Origin: a virus
Strand: one strand, 5' to 3'
Virus record (IMG/VR): IMGVR_UViG_3300022514_000030
Location: 1-64,000 of that record
DNA: 64,000 nt
A program made the translations under genes and the position numbers. The notes beneath the pieces were generated by a model. The model saw nothing but the letters and a program-made list of their open reading frames with translations. It did no database searches and was not told the DNA's origin. Numbering within the stretch: the first letter of the stretch is position 1; the number at the start of each line of letters is the position of its first letter. Positions 1 through 7,526 of this stretch are shown here, one piece after another.

Positions 1-963
1 ATGTCAAGGGGAAGAAAGCCCAAAGATCCGGGGCGCACTTTTGCTTCTCTGTATGAGACGTTCATCAACTTCAAGCAGGCAGAGGGTTGTCGTGAGCGTA
101 CCATCGCGGACTATCGTTCTACGTTCAAGGACTTTGCCAAGTTCTTCGATGTCAACCTGCTCATCACTAATCCTAAGCTGTATGATGCTTTGATCGAGTA
201 CTTCAAGTCTAAAGCGGACAAGCAGCCGGCTACTTATAACAGGCCGTACTCTAACCTGCATGCGTTCTTTGAGTACTGTGTAGCGCGTTCATACCTGAAG
301 TCAAATCCGCTCAAGGATCTCGGCCTGAAGAAGCGCAGGGATGACGATGAGACCATCCGCCACGTGGATGAGTCAGCTATCGATAAGTTGCTGAATGCTA
401 TCGACAAAAGGACGTATACGGGCCTGCGCGACTATGCTCTTATCCTTCTTACTCTGGACACCGGGATACGTCCCAAAGAAGCATTCGCCCTAACACTCAA
501 TGATGTTGACCTGGAGAAGCTGACGGTGCGCGTTCGCAAAGAAGTCTCCAAGGTGAAAAAAGAGCGGATCCTGCCTATAACTCCCATCACAGCTGCTGCG
601 CTCAGTGAACTGATTAACAACACCCCGGAGGAGTGGGGCGACCTCATATTCTATTCCACTACCGGCCTTCCTATGACGACGCATATGTGGACAAAGAGGA
701 TGGAGAAGTACAGTGAGAAGATAGGCGCCAAGATAACGCCGTATTCTCTGCGCCACACATTTGCCATCATGTATCTCCGGAATGGCGGCAACCAGTTTGC
801 CCTGAAGTACGAGATGGGGCACAGTACAATGACTATGACGTCGCGCTATGTAAAGCTCGTGCAAACGGATGTTGAGACTCAGCACAGGATCGCTTCGCCG
901 GTTTATAAGCTGGTGCGGCGCCGGAGTCGCGGCATAAAAAGAGGCCCAGCCGAGACTCAATAA
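1..963 (+). CDS. Tyrosine recombinase / phage integrase
   Basis: A 320-residue site-specific recombinase of the lambda-integrase family, which joins DNA by a covalent 3'-phosphotyrosine intermediate. Residues about 10-105 form the SAM-like core-binding domain and 120-300 the catalytic domain. Visible catalytic residues are R157 (in GIRPKE), a Lys near 187, R251 (SLRHTFA), H274 (MGHST) and the nucleophile Y283 (SRYVKL). The position usually occupied by the first His of HxxR is Tyr (Y248), which some active relatives also tolerate. It is the only gene on the + strand and runs tail to tail into the phage genes. The ATG is the first base of the window, so the promoter and any upstream extension cannot be seen. 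It suggests a temperate phage or prophage. Confidence 0.93.
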   Translation: MSRGRKPKDPGRTFASLYETFINFKQAEGCRERTIADYRSTFKDFAKFFDVNLLITNPKLYDALIEYFKSKADKQPATYNRPYSNLHAFFEYCVARSYLKSNPLKDLGLKKRRDDDETIRHVDESAIDKLLNAIDKRTYTGLRDYALILLTLDTGIRPKEAFALTLNDVDLEKLTVRVRKEVSKVKKERILPITPITAAALSELINNTPEEWGDLIFYSTTGLPMTTHMWTKRMEKYSEKIGAKITPYSLRHTFAIMYLRNGGNQFALKYEMGHSTMTMTSRYVKLVQTDVETQHRIASPVYKLVRRRSRGIKRGPAETQ

Positions 964-1239
964 CTAAATCTCCAGCTGGACCTCCTTACTCCTTAGCGAC
1001 CTATTGCCTTTTCTATCAAAGCTGGTCATTACAAAATAGTGCCTACCAGTATCCATGTTAGGAACGGTGTACTGGTAGGCTTTTTTGTCGCGTACTATAT
1101 CGAGTCTGTAGTATGGTCCACCGGCCAGGCGACTGTGCCATATCTCATAGCCGCTTGTATCAACCGCCCTTGCAGGGCGCCATGTGATCGTAATGTTGTA
1201 TGTGTTCAGGAGGTACCACTGCGCTGCGTTTTCAAACAT
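964..1239 (-). CDS. Small fibronectin type III domain protein
   Basis: About 91 residues, essentially one fibronectin type III fold: the pattern ITITWRPA...SGYEIWHS...YQYTVPN...YFVMTSFDRKGNRS...VQL matches strands A to G of an FN3 domain. Such domains are common in phage fibre and adhesion proteins, and this product resembles the FN3 units in the genes at 18974 and 23884. I prefer the ATG at 1239: a GAGGTG box lies about 10 nt upstream and the start overlaps the stop of the preceding gene by 8 nt. An in-frame ATG at 1257 is less well placed. It is the last gene of the leftward unit, and its stop abuts the integrase stop. It may be a displaced fibre module; function otherwise unknown. Confidence 0.75.
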   Translation of the reverse strand: MFENAAQWYLLNTYNITITWRPARAVDTSGYEIWHSRLAGGPYYRLDIVRDKKAYQYTVPNMDTGRHYFVMTSFDRKGNRSLRSKEVQLEI

Positions 1240-1462
1240 ACCGTACCTGCACCTCATCCCCGGTTTTCGTCATGAAGTTGAAGAACAGGTACCCGTCTTC
1301 TATTGTGTAGTCAGTGTTTGGCGTCAAGAGCATGCCGTTTACCGATACCAGAGGTATGGAACCGTGAAGCGGTCCTGAAAGCTTAAAGCCGTTCTCACCG
1401 TCCACGATAACGACAAACGTCTCATACAGCGGTTCACGCCAGAGTATGCTTACCTGTTCCAT
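1232..1462 (-). CDS. Small beta-sandwich (FVNG-type) structural module
   Basis: A 76-residue protein with the motif VSVNGMLLTPNTDYTIEDGYLFF followed by GDEVQVRYV. The same arrangement (a 'V-NG' turn, a pair of strands, then 'GDEV') occurs in the tail-fibre gene at 32128 and the FN3 protein at 18974, where it forms part of larger virion proteins. A ribosome binding site AAGGGGGAG lies about 8 nt before the ATG. It sits at the end of the replication unit together with the FN3 gene, which suggests a small two-gene virion cassette. Assignment as structural is by internal resemblance only. Confidence 0.65.
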   Translation of the reverse strand: MEQVSILWREPLYETFVVIVDGENGFKLSGPLHGSIPLVSVNGMLLTPNTDYTIEDGYLFFNFMTKTGDEVQVRYV

Positions 1463-1477
1463 CGCTTGATCTCCCCC

Positions 1478-3325
1478 TTAGGATGCATATGCTGCATATA
1501 TGCAGGATGTGTTGAGATCTTTCTTCCCTTCTACCGGCACTATGATCGGCCTCCCATCTTCTGTAGCTATCACACCCAGTTCTAACAGAGCCTGAATAGC
1601 GGGGTATTTGGCCCAGCCCAGCTCGCTGTCTATTCCCTCATAGTCCCCCGCAGCGACAGCTGTATACACCAGCTCAAGGCTCTGCCTGGTCAGGGTCACA
1701 CTGGGTGCCGCTGCTTTGACTATACCCTGGACATCGCGCCTGCCGTTGTACTCGTTTATGCTGAGCTCAAGCGCTATGTCCAAAGGCTGCTGGATATTGT
1801 CATAGTACCGTGCTCCGTCAAACCATACCGTCCACAGGTTTCCCACTTTCATCCTGATATGCTTTCCGTCTGCTGTCCGGGTGCTACAGGCGGGGTTTAC
1901 GCCGCGCATCAAAAAGACGGGGACGGGATTGCCGCACCCGAACGGCTCAAGCATGGCAAGCTCGGCTATATCCTCGGGCGTGATCACTTCATCCGCATTC
2001 AGGATAGCGTCGATATCGCACACCGCCGGCGCGGGCGGCGGCACCACCTTGGTTAAGGCGTCTACAAAGTCGTGCAACTTGTCCTTCTGAATCGTTATAC
2101 CAATCGCTGTCTTGTGCCCGCCGTAGACGGTGATGTGTTCCTTTACCTTACCAAGCATGCCAACAAGGTCGTACCCCTCCGGTGCGCGCCCGGAGCCTTT
2201 AAGCGTCTCCCCTTCGTCGGAAAACACTATGGTGGGCAGGCCGAACCGCCGCGATATCTTTCCAGCAACGATCCCCGCAACACCGTGCTCCAGGTTTTCG
2301 TCCGCTACGATTATGATTCTGGTATCGTCATCCACCTTTACTTTGGCTAGCGCAACTGCTTCGGCACTGTCGGTTGCTTCCTGTCTGTCCTGATTGAACC
2401 TGTTGATGGCCGCTGCAAACTCTGCTGCTTCGTCCTCGCTCTCCGCTATAAGGAGCCTGAACGCGTCATGCGGGGTGCTGAGTCTGCCAGGGGCGTTAAG
2501 CCGCGGGCCTATTGCAAAACCAAACAGGGTAGCGGTCGCGCGGCTCACTCCAGCGCTCTTCTTAAGCGCCTTTATCCATGGTACTTCAGAGGCATTCCAT
2601 AACTCTATTCCCCTTGATACTATGTACCTGTTCTCGCCTATCAGGTCACACACATCGGCTACAGTGGCCACAGCCGCCAGAACGTATAGATCGTGCTCTA
2701 TATCCTTGCCCGTGCTCAAGGCGAGGCCTTCTACGAACTTCAGCGCAAGCCCGGCTGCACAGTAGTAGTTATCCCTATCGCCGTAGTATTTGGGGTTGAC
2801 GAGTGCTGCAGCGGGCGGCCTTCCACTCAGCGGCTCGTGATGGTCTATCACTATGACGTCAATTCCGGCGCCTTTTGCCTTTTCGCATACCTCTATATCG
2901 TTTGTCCCGCAGTCAAGAGCTATTATGAGCCTTCTGTCTTCCGCCAGAGCCTTATCTATAGCCTTCTCCTTAAAGCCATAGCCGTCTTTTCGAACAGAGA
3001 GAAGAAAGTCCACATCGCTCCCCAGCGACCTGAGGTATTTGTATACCACCGCCGCCGAACACACGCCGTCCGCGTCATAGTCGCCGTACACCAGAACCCT
3101 GCTGCCGTTCTTCAAGTGCTTCATCGTGAGCTGTACGGCTTCCCTCATGCCGGATATGGAATAGGGTGCGACATGTGTGTAGCTGGTCATAAAGCTTATG
3201 GCAGCGTCACACGTCTCAAACCGTCCCGCCGCCACGGTACCAAGCAGTCTGCCGCACCCTATCTCGCGTACAAGGTCGGCCGGGTCAAAGTTAAGCCGCC
3301 TTGCTCTCCAGATTGGATACCTCAA
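1478..3325 (-). CDS. recJ: RecJ-like single-stranded DNA exonuclease (DHH family)
   Basis: About 615 residues, near bacterial RecJ length. DHH-family motifs are clear: YGDYDADG (about residues 81-87), ALDCGTND (about 136), VIDHHE (about 160-164), then GPRLNAPGRLS, and in the DHHA1 part GSGRAPEGYDL and YGGHKTAIGI. RecJ degrades ssDNA 5' to 3' using Mn2+/Mg2+ and acts in recombination and repair. A C-terminal OB-like stretch is present. I place the start at TTG 3325: a GGGGGG box precedes it by about 6 nt, it lies 2 nt after the upstream stop, and the protein then begins RYPIW, as RecJ proteins often do. The longer ATG reading (3373) lacks a binding site and overlaps the previous gene. In the phage it probably serves recombination-dependent replication with the RuvC-like enzyme. 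Confidence 0.93.
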   Translation of the reverse strand: MRYPIWRARRLNFDPADLVREIGCGRLLGTVAAGRFETCDAAISFMTSYTHVAPYSISGMREAVQLTMKHLKNGSRVLVYGDYDADGVCSAAVVYKYLRSLGSDVDFLLSVRKDGYGFKEKAIDKALAEDRRLIIALDCGTNDIEVCEKAKGAGIDVIVIDHHEPLSGRPPAAALVNPKYYGDRDNYYCAAGLALKFVEGLALSTGKDIEHDLYVLAAVATVADVCDLIGENRYIVSRGIELWNASEVPWIKALKKSAGVSRATATLFGFAIGPRLNAPGRLSTPHDAFRLLIAESEDEAAEFAAAINRFNQDRQEATDSAEAVALAKVKVDDDTRIIIVADENLEHGVAGIVAGKISRRFGLPTIVFSDEGETLKGSGRAPEGYDLVGMLGKVKEHITVYGGHKTAIGITIQKDKLHDFVDALTKVVPPPAPAVCDIDAILNADEVITPEDIAELAMLEPFGCGNPVPVFLMRGVNPACSTRTADGKHIRMKVGNLWTVWFDGARYYDNIQQPLDIALELSINEYNGRRDVQGIVKAAAPSVTLTRQSLELVYTAVAAGDYEGIDSELGWAKYPAIQALLELGVIATEDGRPIIVPVEGKKDLNTSCIYAAYAS

Positions 3326-3327
3326 TT

Positions 3328-3636
3328 TTATCCCCCCAGTATTGTTCCTTTGAAGTGATGCGTGCCAGGGCATTCGTGATACACACGCAGGGATACGACC
3401 GTGGTTTCAGGCAGCCGGGTTCCCCTATCAGCGACGTATGCTGTTCGAGAGTACGGCGATGTTTGAGCGACGTACCATGGCTCAGGATCGTTGCCCACGT
3501 ACAGCCTGAACTCAGCGGAGCAAGTGCCAGTAGCTGTAAAGCCAACCATATACCTCAACCCATCGGATACCCATCTGCATATTTCGGTCTCGGTCCCTGG
3601 TTCAGCGGGTATCCCGATGTTGTTCCGTGCAAGCAT
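3328..3636 (-). CDS. Hypothetical protein, predicted beta-rich
   Basis: About 102 residues. I do not recognise the family. The sequence has alternating strands (RYMVGFTATG, AEFRLYVGN, TVVSLRVYHE) that look like a small beta-sandwich. The ATG at 3636 has AAGGAG about 8 nt upstream and lies 35 nt inside the sigma-factor gene. A GTG at 3672 is also open but its AAGGAG is only 2 nt away. The end lies 2 nt before the RecJ start, so the two are probably translationally coupled. It differs from the surrounding enzymes in being strand-rich and acidic/polar. Confidence 0.6.
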   Translation of the reverse strand: MLARNNIGIPAEPGTETEICRWVSDGLRYMVGFTATGTCSAEFRLYVGNDPEPWYVAQTSPYSRTAYVADRGTRLPETTVVSLRVYHECPGTHHFKGTILGG

Positions 3637-4447
3637 CGGCCACTCTCCTTGACCATAGCTTCTTTCTGGCACTACTCCTTATCCTTACCACCCTGTTCTT
3701 AGGCACGCCGAGCATTGCGCTTATCTCATCATCGTTATACCCATTCTCATAGTACAACACGAGCACGCGCCTTTCAAGGGGGGTTAAGCTGCAAAACATC
3801 TCCGAGCATGTGAAACCCATAATCCAGTTCTCACCCAATTCCTTGTCGATTTCGTCCTCGGTTATGATGATCCTGTCCACTTCCGCCTCAATCTCGCTCA
3901 CGGCATCCGGCTGTATGTACAGGTCGCTGTTTTCCTCGCTGTCCAGACAGGCGGCGCTGCGCATTGCAAGCGCAGCCGGATCGTTAATGAGCCGTATGAC
4001 TCTTTTGTATGCCCTGTAGTGGAAGGCTTTACTGACGTACGTGTGGAAGAAGCAGCCGCGGTCGTTGCGGTACCGCTTGGCCATGGCGAGCAGCTCGCTT
4101 ACAAGCTCGCTCCACAGGTCCTCCTCGTCAACCATGGCAAACTTACGTGCGACGTTTGCTGCGTGATAGTACATCACCTGCAGTCCTTTACCGCTCTTTC
4201 TGCTGCGTATCCGCATTATTCTCTGTCTGTCCTCATACTCTTTCACGAACAGACAAAGGAATTTCCTCATGTTCTTGTTGTAGTAGTCTATGTGCCCGCT
4301 CTTGAGCAGCTGTATGTAGTTCTTTAGGTAGCCCTTAAACGCGTCTATCAGCCCCAGGGCGGCATTGTTATCACCTGCTTGGTATGCTTTAACAAAAGCA
4401 TCAACCTCTTCATAGGTGTACCTTTTGGTCTTATCCCTGTGCGGCAT
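3602..4447 (-). CDS. Phage RNA polymerase sigma factor (sigma-70 family)
   Basis: About 281 residues. A region-2-like segment (about 105-155: DEEDLWSELVSELL ... GCFFHTYVSKAFHYRA) resembles the helices that bind the core clamp and the -10 element. Region 4 (about 220-265: LTPLERRVLVLYYENGYNDD then EISAMLGVPKNRVVRIRSSA) has the ECF/sporulation-sigma helix-turn-helix pattern. The ATG at 4447 lies 9 nt after GAGGAG; the TTG two codons earlier is too close. The start overlaps the RuvC-like gene by 17 nt. It sits in the early unit, so it is the obvious candidate to direct host RNA polymerase to the late promoters proposed at 48040, 39979 and 31491. That pairing is inference. Confidence 0.85.
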   Translation of the reverse strand: MPHRDKTKRYTYEEVDAFVKAYQAGDNNAALGLIDAFKGYLKNYIQLLKSGHIDYYNKNMRKFLCLFVKEYEDRQRIMRIRSRKSGKGLQVMYYHAANVARKFAMVDEEDLWSELVSELLAMAKRYRNDRGCFFHTYVSKAFHYRAYKRVIRLINDPAALAMRSAACLDSEENSDLYIQPDAVSEIEAEVDRIIITEDEIDKELGENWIMGFTCSEMFCSLTPLERRVLVLYYENGYNDDEISAMLGVPKNRVVRIRSSARKKLWSRRVADACTEQHRDTR

Positions 4448-4934
4448 GTTCAACGGCTCCTCTCCCGTACAGAACTAGGTATGTATGACCCAAAGCAACT
4501 GCGTCTGTGATATCGTCTATGTACCTGCCTGCTGCGCCTGCTGTGATGTTGCCGTACATTGCAAGTACGGCTGCAGCGACTTGTTGCTTTGTTGCATTGC
4601 CTACCCCGCAGCACACCTTCTTTACTATGCTGGGAGGTAGGGTGACTGTTTTCACCCCTTCAAGTCCTGCAGCCGTCAGGATTGCCCCGTGAACCGCACT
4701 CAAGTAGTATGCCGTTTTCGCATTCCGTGCCGTATAGCACCCCTCTAGCACCACCACGTGTATAGCCTGGTTCCTTATCACATCAGTCACTTTGCTGAAT
4801 ATAGCGGAGAGCTTTTGTGGAAGATCGAGCTTGGACGGGACGGTGTAGACACCGACATCGCACACCGTCCCGTCCTTGAAAATACAGTAGCCAGTGTGGT
4901 TAAGTGCGGCGTCCAGCGCAAGGATGTTCTCCAT
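4431..4934 (-). CDS. RuvC-like Holliday junction resolvase
   Basis: A 167-residue RNase-H-fold protein of the RuvC size class. Catalytic acids are visible: D8 (ALDAALNHTGY), E64 (VVVLEGCYT), and D141/D144 near the end (YIDDITDAVALGH), matching the RuvC D-E-D-D scheme with the C-terminal DAxALA helix. RuvC cuts four-way junctions symmetrically. In phages it resolves replication and recombination intermediates before packaging. Its start codon overlaps the stop of the preceding small membrane protein (TGATG) and it overlaps the sigma gene, so all three are probably coupled. Confidence 0.85.
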   Translation of the reverse strand: MENILALDAALNHTGYCIFKDGTVCDVGVYTVPSKLDLPQKLSAIFSKVTDVIRNQAIHVVVLEGCYTARNAKTAYYLSAVHGAILTAAGLEGVKTVTLPPSIVKKVCCGVGNATKQQVAAAVLAMYGNITAGAAGRYIDDITDAVALGHTYLVLYGRGAVEHAAQG

Positions 4935-5101
4935 CAGCTCACCTTCTTCTTACCCCTGCTCTTGCTCTTTGCCGCAGCTTTCTTACCCACCTCAATGATT
5001 ACCCCAACCAGGTTGAATGCAGCGATGAGCACAGCTGCAGCCGCGAGCAAGGCGTTTACCACACCAGTGGTTATCCAAAACGCTGTCCAGTATGGGTGCA
5101 C
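4934..5101 (-). CDS. Small single-span membrane protein with basic tail
   Basis: A 55-residue protein beginning at GTG 5101. A GGAGG box lies 7 nt upstream, right after the stop of the gene at 5117. The stop overlaps the ATG of the RuvC-like gene (TGATG). Residues about 8-38 are a continuous hydrophobic helix (WITTGVVNALLAAAAVLIAA then FNLVGVII), followed by a tail of Lys/Arg/Ser (KKAAAKSKSRGKKKVS). Topology would place the basic tail in the cytoplasm. No family is recognised. Possible roles are membrane anchoring of replication or a lysis accessory. The ribosome binding site and tight coupling on both sides support it as a real gene. Confidence 0.72.
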   Translation of the reverse strand: MHPYWTAFWITTGVVNALLAAAAVLIAAFNLVGVIIEVGKKAAAKSKSRGKKKVS

Positions 5102-5116
5102 TGCACTGCCTCCTCT

Positions 5117-5758
5117 CTATACAACCATAGCAATGAGCTGGCGCCAGTCCTCGCCGAAGTGCATGACCATCTCCTCGTCCGTATAAGCCTCGTTCTTCAG
5201 CTTGGGCGGCTCCATGTCCATAGCTCTGTAATGCTTTGCCATGTGATCATATGCAGCCTCAACACCGGATGGTCTTACCTTCAGCAAGAATGCCATTGCA
5301 GCTATTGTCCCCTTTTTGTGCACGCAGAGTTCATTGTTCCTCACGTCATGATGCGGATACTTGTACGACCCGAAGTTCTCAGGATCTCCGTCAATTATCA
5401 GGAACCCCTGTGAGAACTTACCCCAGTTCATCTTCTCTTTCTTGCCCGAGCCGTCACTGCTCGCCCATTTGGCCATTCTCTTTCTTGCAGCACTGGCATC
5501 CCATATATCGCTGTCTATGACGGGGCCGCCTTTGTATGGAACCACCTTCTCAACAGCGAGCTCCTCTACCAATTCGCCTTCCTCTATTTTCCGTACCAGC
5601 TCCTCAAGCTCTTCCTTTGTCGGTATCCTGCCCGAGTCGCCGCTTACCGATTCAAGCAGCTTCTTCATTTCATTGGACAGCACCTTTATCGTACCGTCCT
5701 GGTACTCCTCCATGATAACCTCGCCAGTGTTGGGGTTTACTATCCTGATATAGCTCAT
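5117..5758 (-). CDS. Protein with C-terminal domain like that ending phage head proteases
   Basis: 213 residues. The N-terminal part (1-75) is charged and helical (KEELEELVRKIEEGELVEEL). The second half carries W..GKFSQGFLIIDG, YKYPHHDV and AAYDHMAKHYRAMDMEPP, the pattern often found at the end of HK97-type head maturation proteases and related phage proteins ('YKLPHHD ... A..HLA.HYRE.G.EPP'). No protease catalytic part is visible here. It lies in the replication unit, not with head genes, so a role in DNA metabolism is possible. The start overlaps the upstream stop (ATGA) and has AAAGG 3 nt and GGGGG about 12 nt upstream. Function unknown. Confidence 0.7.
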   Translation of the reverse strand: MSYIRIVNPNTGEVIMEEYQDGTIKVLSNEMKKLLESVSGDSGRIPTKEELEELVRKIEEGELVEELAVEKVVPYKGGPVIDSDIWDASAARKRMAKWASSDGSGKKEKMNWGKFSQGFLIIDGDPENFGSYKYPHHDVRNNELCVHKKGTIAAMAFLLKVRPSGVEAAYDHMAKHYRAMDMEPPKLKNEAYTDEEMVMHFGEDWRQLIAMVV

Positions 5759-6630
5759 GACCTTTCATCCCCCTTCTCAGATGGTAGTTTTGGTACATAC
5801 TCCAGCAGCCAGTGACCGCTGGTGCACAGCGCCCTGTACGGGCATCCTCTCTGGCATCCGCCTATGGACGGATAGAATATGCTTTCTGATATGGCCCTGG
5901 CGATGGACCTTACTATGTGCTCCATAGCTTTGTAGTCCCGGCTCTGTATTGCCGCCTCGCTGCTTGTTCCCGTGCTAAGGTAAAACACCGTAGCTCTTGT
6001 GACCGGTCTTGACACTACGCTCCTGCACGCCGTCCATGCTGCTATTACTTCAATATCACTTGACAGCGGCAGGTCGGGGTTGGCCGGGTTTTCGTCGGAG
6101 AACATCAGCAGCTCCAGCTCGCCGGTGGCATTCCTGCATATCGCATCCACCCTGCCGCTTATCTTCACCCCTTCAACCTGTATGCTGTACTTCTGCCCAA
6201 CAACTAAGGGATACAGCGTTGTCTGTTTGAGAAACTCGTGGATTGCAAGGCTCTGCTCAAGCCCTCTTGCAATTGACTTTGGGGAGAAGCTCCTAAGTCT
6301 CTTCTTCCCGACCACCGACTTCAGTACGGTATTGTATGCATATCGCACATCAGCCCTTGTCGGGAACCTGTCCTGTGCTGCATACAGGATGAAGTCTCCG
6401 ACCTTGCGGATGCACAGCCTGAGCAGCTCATCCGCGCCCGGACTGGCATCTATGTTCTCTATATGTTTGAACCTGTAAAACAGCGGGCATGTGCAGTAGT
6501 CCTTCAGCTGCTTGATGTCCAGCACCAGCTGTTGGCTATTTCCTTGGTTCAACGCCGGGCGTGCTTCTGTCGAGTATGTCTTCGATTGTGTTGCGGACGC
6601 ACTCCCAGTGGACGCTCCATTTCTTCTCAT
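5755..6630 (-). CDS. Cas4/AddB-like PD-(D/E)XK family protein with Fe-S-type cysteines
   Basis: Up to 291 residues. The pattern of a RecB-type nuclease with an Fe-S cluster is visible: an N-terminal CTCPLFYRF (C46/C48) and a C-terminal GCQRGCPYRALC (C259, C263, C269), with SGRVDAI (D162) between them. The next motif, normally (D/E)xK, reads ELELLMFSDE, so the acid and the Lys seem replaced (M176, S178). The protein may therefore bind DNA without cutting, or use shifted residues. The ATG at 6630 overlaps the preceding gene by 95 nt. A GTG at 6525, 11 nt after that gene's stop, is an alternative that keeps all Cys residues. Related phage proteins process DNA ends. Confidence 0.75.
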   Translation of the reverse strand: MRRNGASTGSASATQSKTYSTEARPALNQGNSQQLVLDIKQLKDYCTCPLFYRFKHIENIDASPGADELLRLCIRKVGDFILYAAQDRFPTRADVRYAYNTVLKSVVGKKRLRSFSPKSIARGLEQSLAIHEFLKQTTLYPLVVGQKYSIQVEGVKISGRVDAICRNATGELELLMFSDENPANPDLPLSSDIEVIAAWTACRSVVSRPVTRATVFYLSTGTSSEAAIQSRDYKAMEHIVRSIARAISESIFYPSIGGCQRGCPYRALCTSGHWLLEYVPKLPSEKGDERS

Positions 6631-6703
6631 AGGCTGCTATCCTCGGGTTACTGTTGTACGTGAGTATTTCCTTGTTGCATACGATGCAGATTTGCTTGTT
6701 CAA
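6536..6703 (-). CDS. Small zinc-ribbon/treble-clef type protein
   Basis: About 55 residues from a TTG at 6703. A purine-rich AAAGGGGGG lies about 8 nt upstream; an upstream in-frame ATG at 6742 lacks a comparable site. A CxxC knuckle (CIVC, C6/C9) and a later HxxC (VHWEC, H32/C35) form a plausible single zinc site of treble-clef type. It overlaps both neighbours and is probably co-translated with them. Zinc proteins of this size in phages often bind nucleic acid or host polymerase. The partner here is unknown. Confidence 0.6.
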   Translation of the reverse strand: MNKQICIVCNKEILTYNSNPRIAAYEKKWSVHWECVRNTIEDILDRSTPGVEPRK

Positions 6704-6866
6704 ACCGCAGTCCCCCCTTTCTGCTTGCCAGCGTGAGCTCAATATAGTCCCTGCAGTTGTTCATAAGCCAGCGTATTATCCTGTGCTCAGACATGGGCCT
6801 TTCACCATAAACATCACACACCTTTATACCAGGCGTGCTCAGGTAAAGCTCTATGTCGTCAAGCAC
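6648..6866 (-). CDS. Small hypothetical protein in the replication unit
   Basis: About 72 residues starting at GTG 6866. GGAGGTG is placed 8 nt upstream, inside the end of the preceding gene (16-nt overlap). The sequence is helical and charged (DDIELYLSTPGIKVCDVYGE, RIIRWLMNNCRDYIELTLAS) and has no recognised family. An upstream in-frame start at 6902 lacks a good site and would deepen the overlap. The 3' part overlaps the next zinc protein, so one of the two could be annotated differently. Evidence for this frame is mainly the strong ribosome binding site. Confidence 0.55.
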   Translation of the reverse strand: MLDDIELYLSTPGIKVCDVYGERPMSEHRIIRWLMNNCRDYIELTLASRKGGLRFEQANLHRMQQGNTHVQQ

Positions 6867-7507
6867 GACTGCCCCACCTCCAGCAGGTCCCACCACTGCC
6901 ACCGCGGCATTATGGCCAGCAGCTCAGCCCTGGGCTTTCGTCTTACCACCATGCATTTGATATCATCACTCTCAAGGCCGGATGTTACAGTTATGCCGTA
7001 CGGATAGCTGATGCTGCTTATAATCCCGCGGTGGAATGTAAACAGAGTGCTCTTGCTGTGTGATGACGTTATCAGGTATACATCCTCAAGCGGCTCAATA
7101 ACCGTACTCGTATCCGGGTGGTATAGACTGTACGCTTCAGGATAGTTAATCTCATCGGCCAGCCTGATCAGCGCAAGCGCGTAGCCGTCCACCACTTTGT
7201 CACCTATACACTCTATGGTGCCCGGAACGCTGTGGACGTGGGTAAGCAGGCCTTCACCGCTCGGCTCGTACCGCACCATCCACAGGTTAACGCGCTCGTC
7301 GCGTATATCATCCGGTTCCACTTCGCACAATGCGTAGGTGGTGTAGCCAACCTGTCCGGGGCTCTGTCTTGAGCTTATCACAGCGCCCTTCCACTTCATG
7401 TCAACCATTACGGCGGGGTATATGAATCTCTTGTATGCTGCGTCCTGCAGCTGTACTGTGTTGTCCACTACAAGCTTTGGCCTTCTGCCACTACCTGGTC
7501 CGCCCAA
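6851..7507 (-). CDS. Hypothetical protein with MGGPGSGRRP N-terminus
   Basis: 218 residues starting at TTG 7507, with GGAGG about 12 nt upstream. The first residues MGGPGSGRRPK form the basic, Gly-rich leader seen in several phage proteins that bind nucleic acid, such as small terminase subunits and HTH proteins. No helix-turn-helix is evident in the rest, which is mixed alpha/beta (VNLWMVRYEPSGEG, SLYHPDTSTVIEPLEDVYL). I do not recognise its family. It lies between two small zinc-protein genes in the early unit. Confidence 0.6.
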   Translation of the reverse strand: MGGPGSGRRPKLVVDNTVQLQDAAYKRFIYPAVMVDMKWKGAVISSRQSPGQVGYTTYALCEVEPDDIRDERVNLWMVRYEPSGEGLLTHVHSVPGTIECIGDKVVDGYALALIRLADEINYPEAYSLYHPDTSTVIEPLEDVYLITSSHSKSTLFTFHRGIISSISYPYGITVTSGLESDDIKCMVVRRKPRAELLAIMPRWQWWDLLEVGQSCLTT

Positions 7508-7526
7508 TTACTCATCACTCCTCCTA

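Noticed and set aside
3291-3545. 84-codon - strand frame over the RecJ start
   Set aside because: It overlaps both the gene at 3328 and RecJ, has no binding site and gives no recognisable protein.
6648-6902. Longer start (6902) for the small gene at 6648
   Set aside because: The GGAGGTG box lies downstream of this start and fits GTG 6866; the longer reading adds only a Gly/Val-rich stretch from the other frame.
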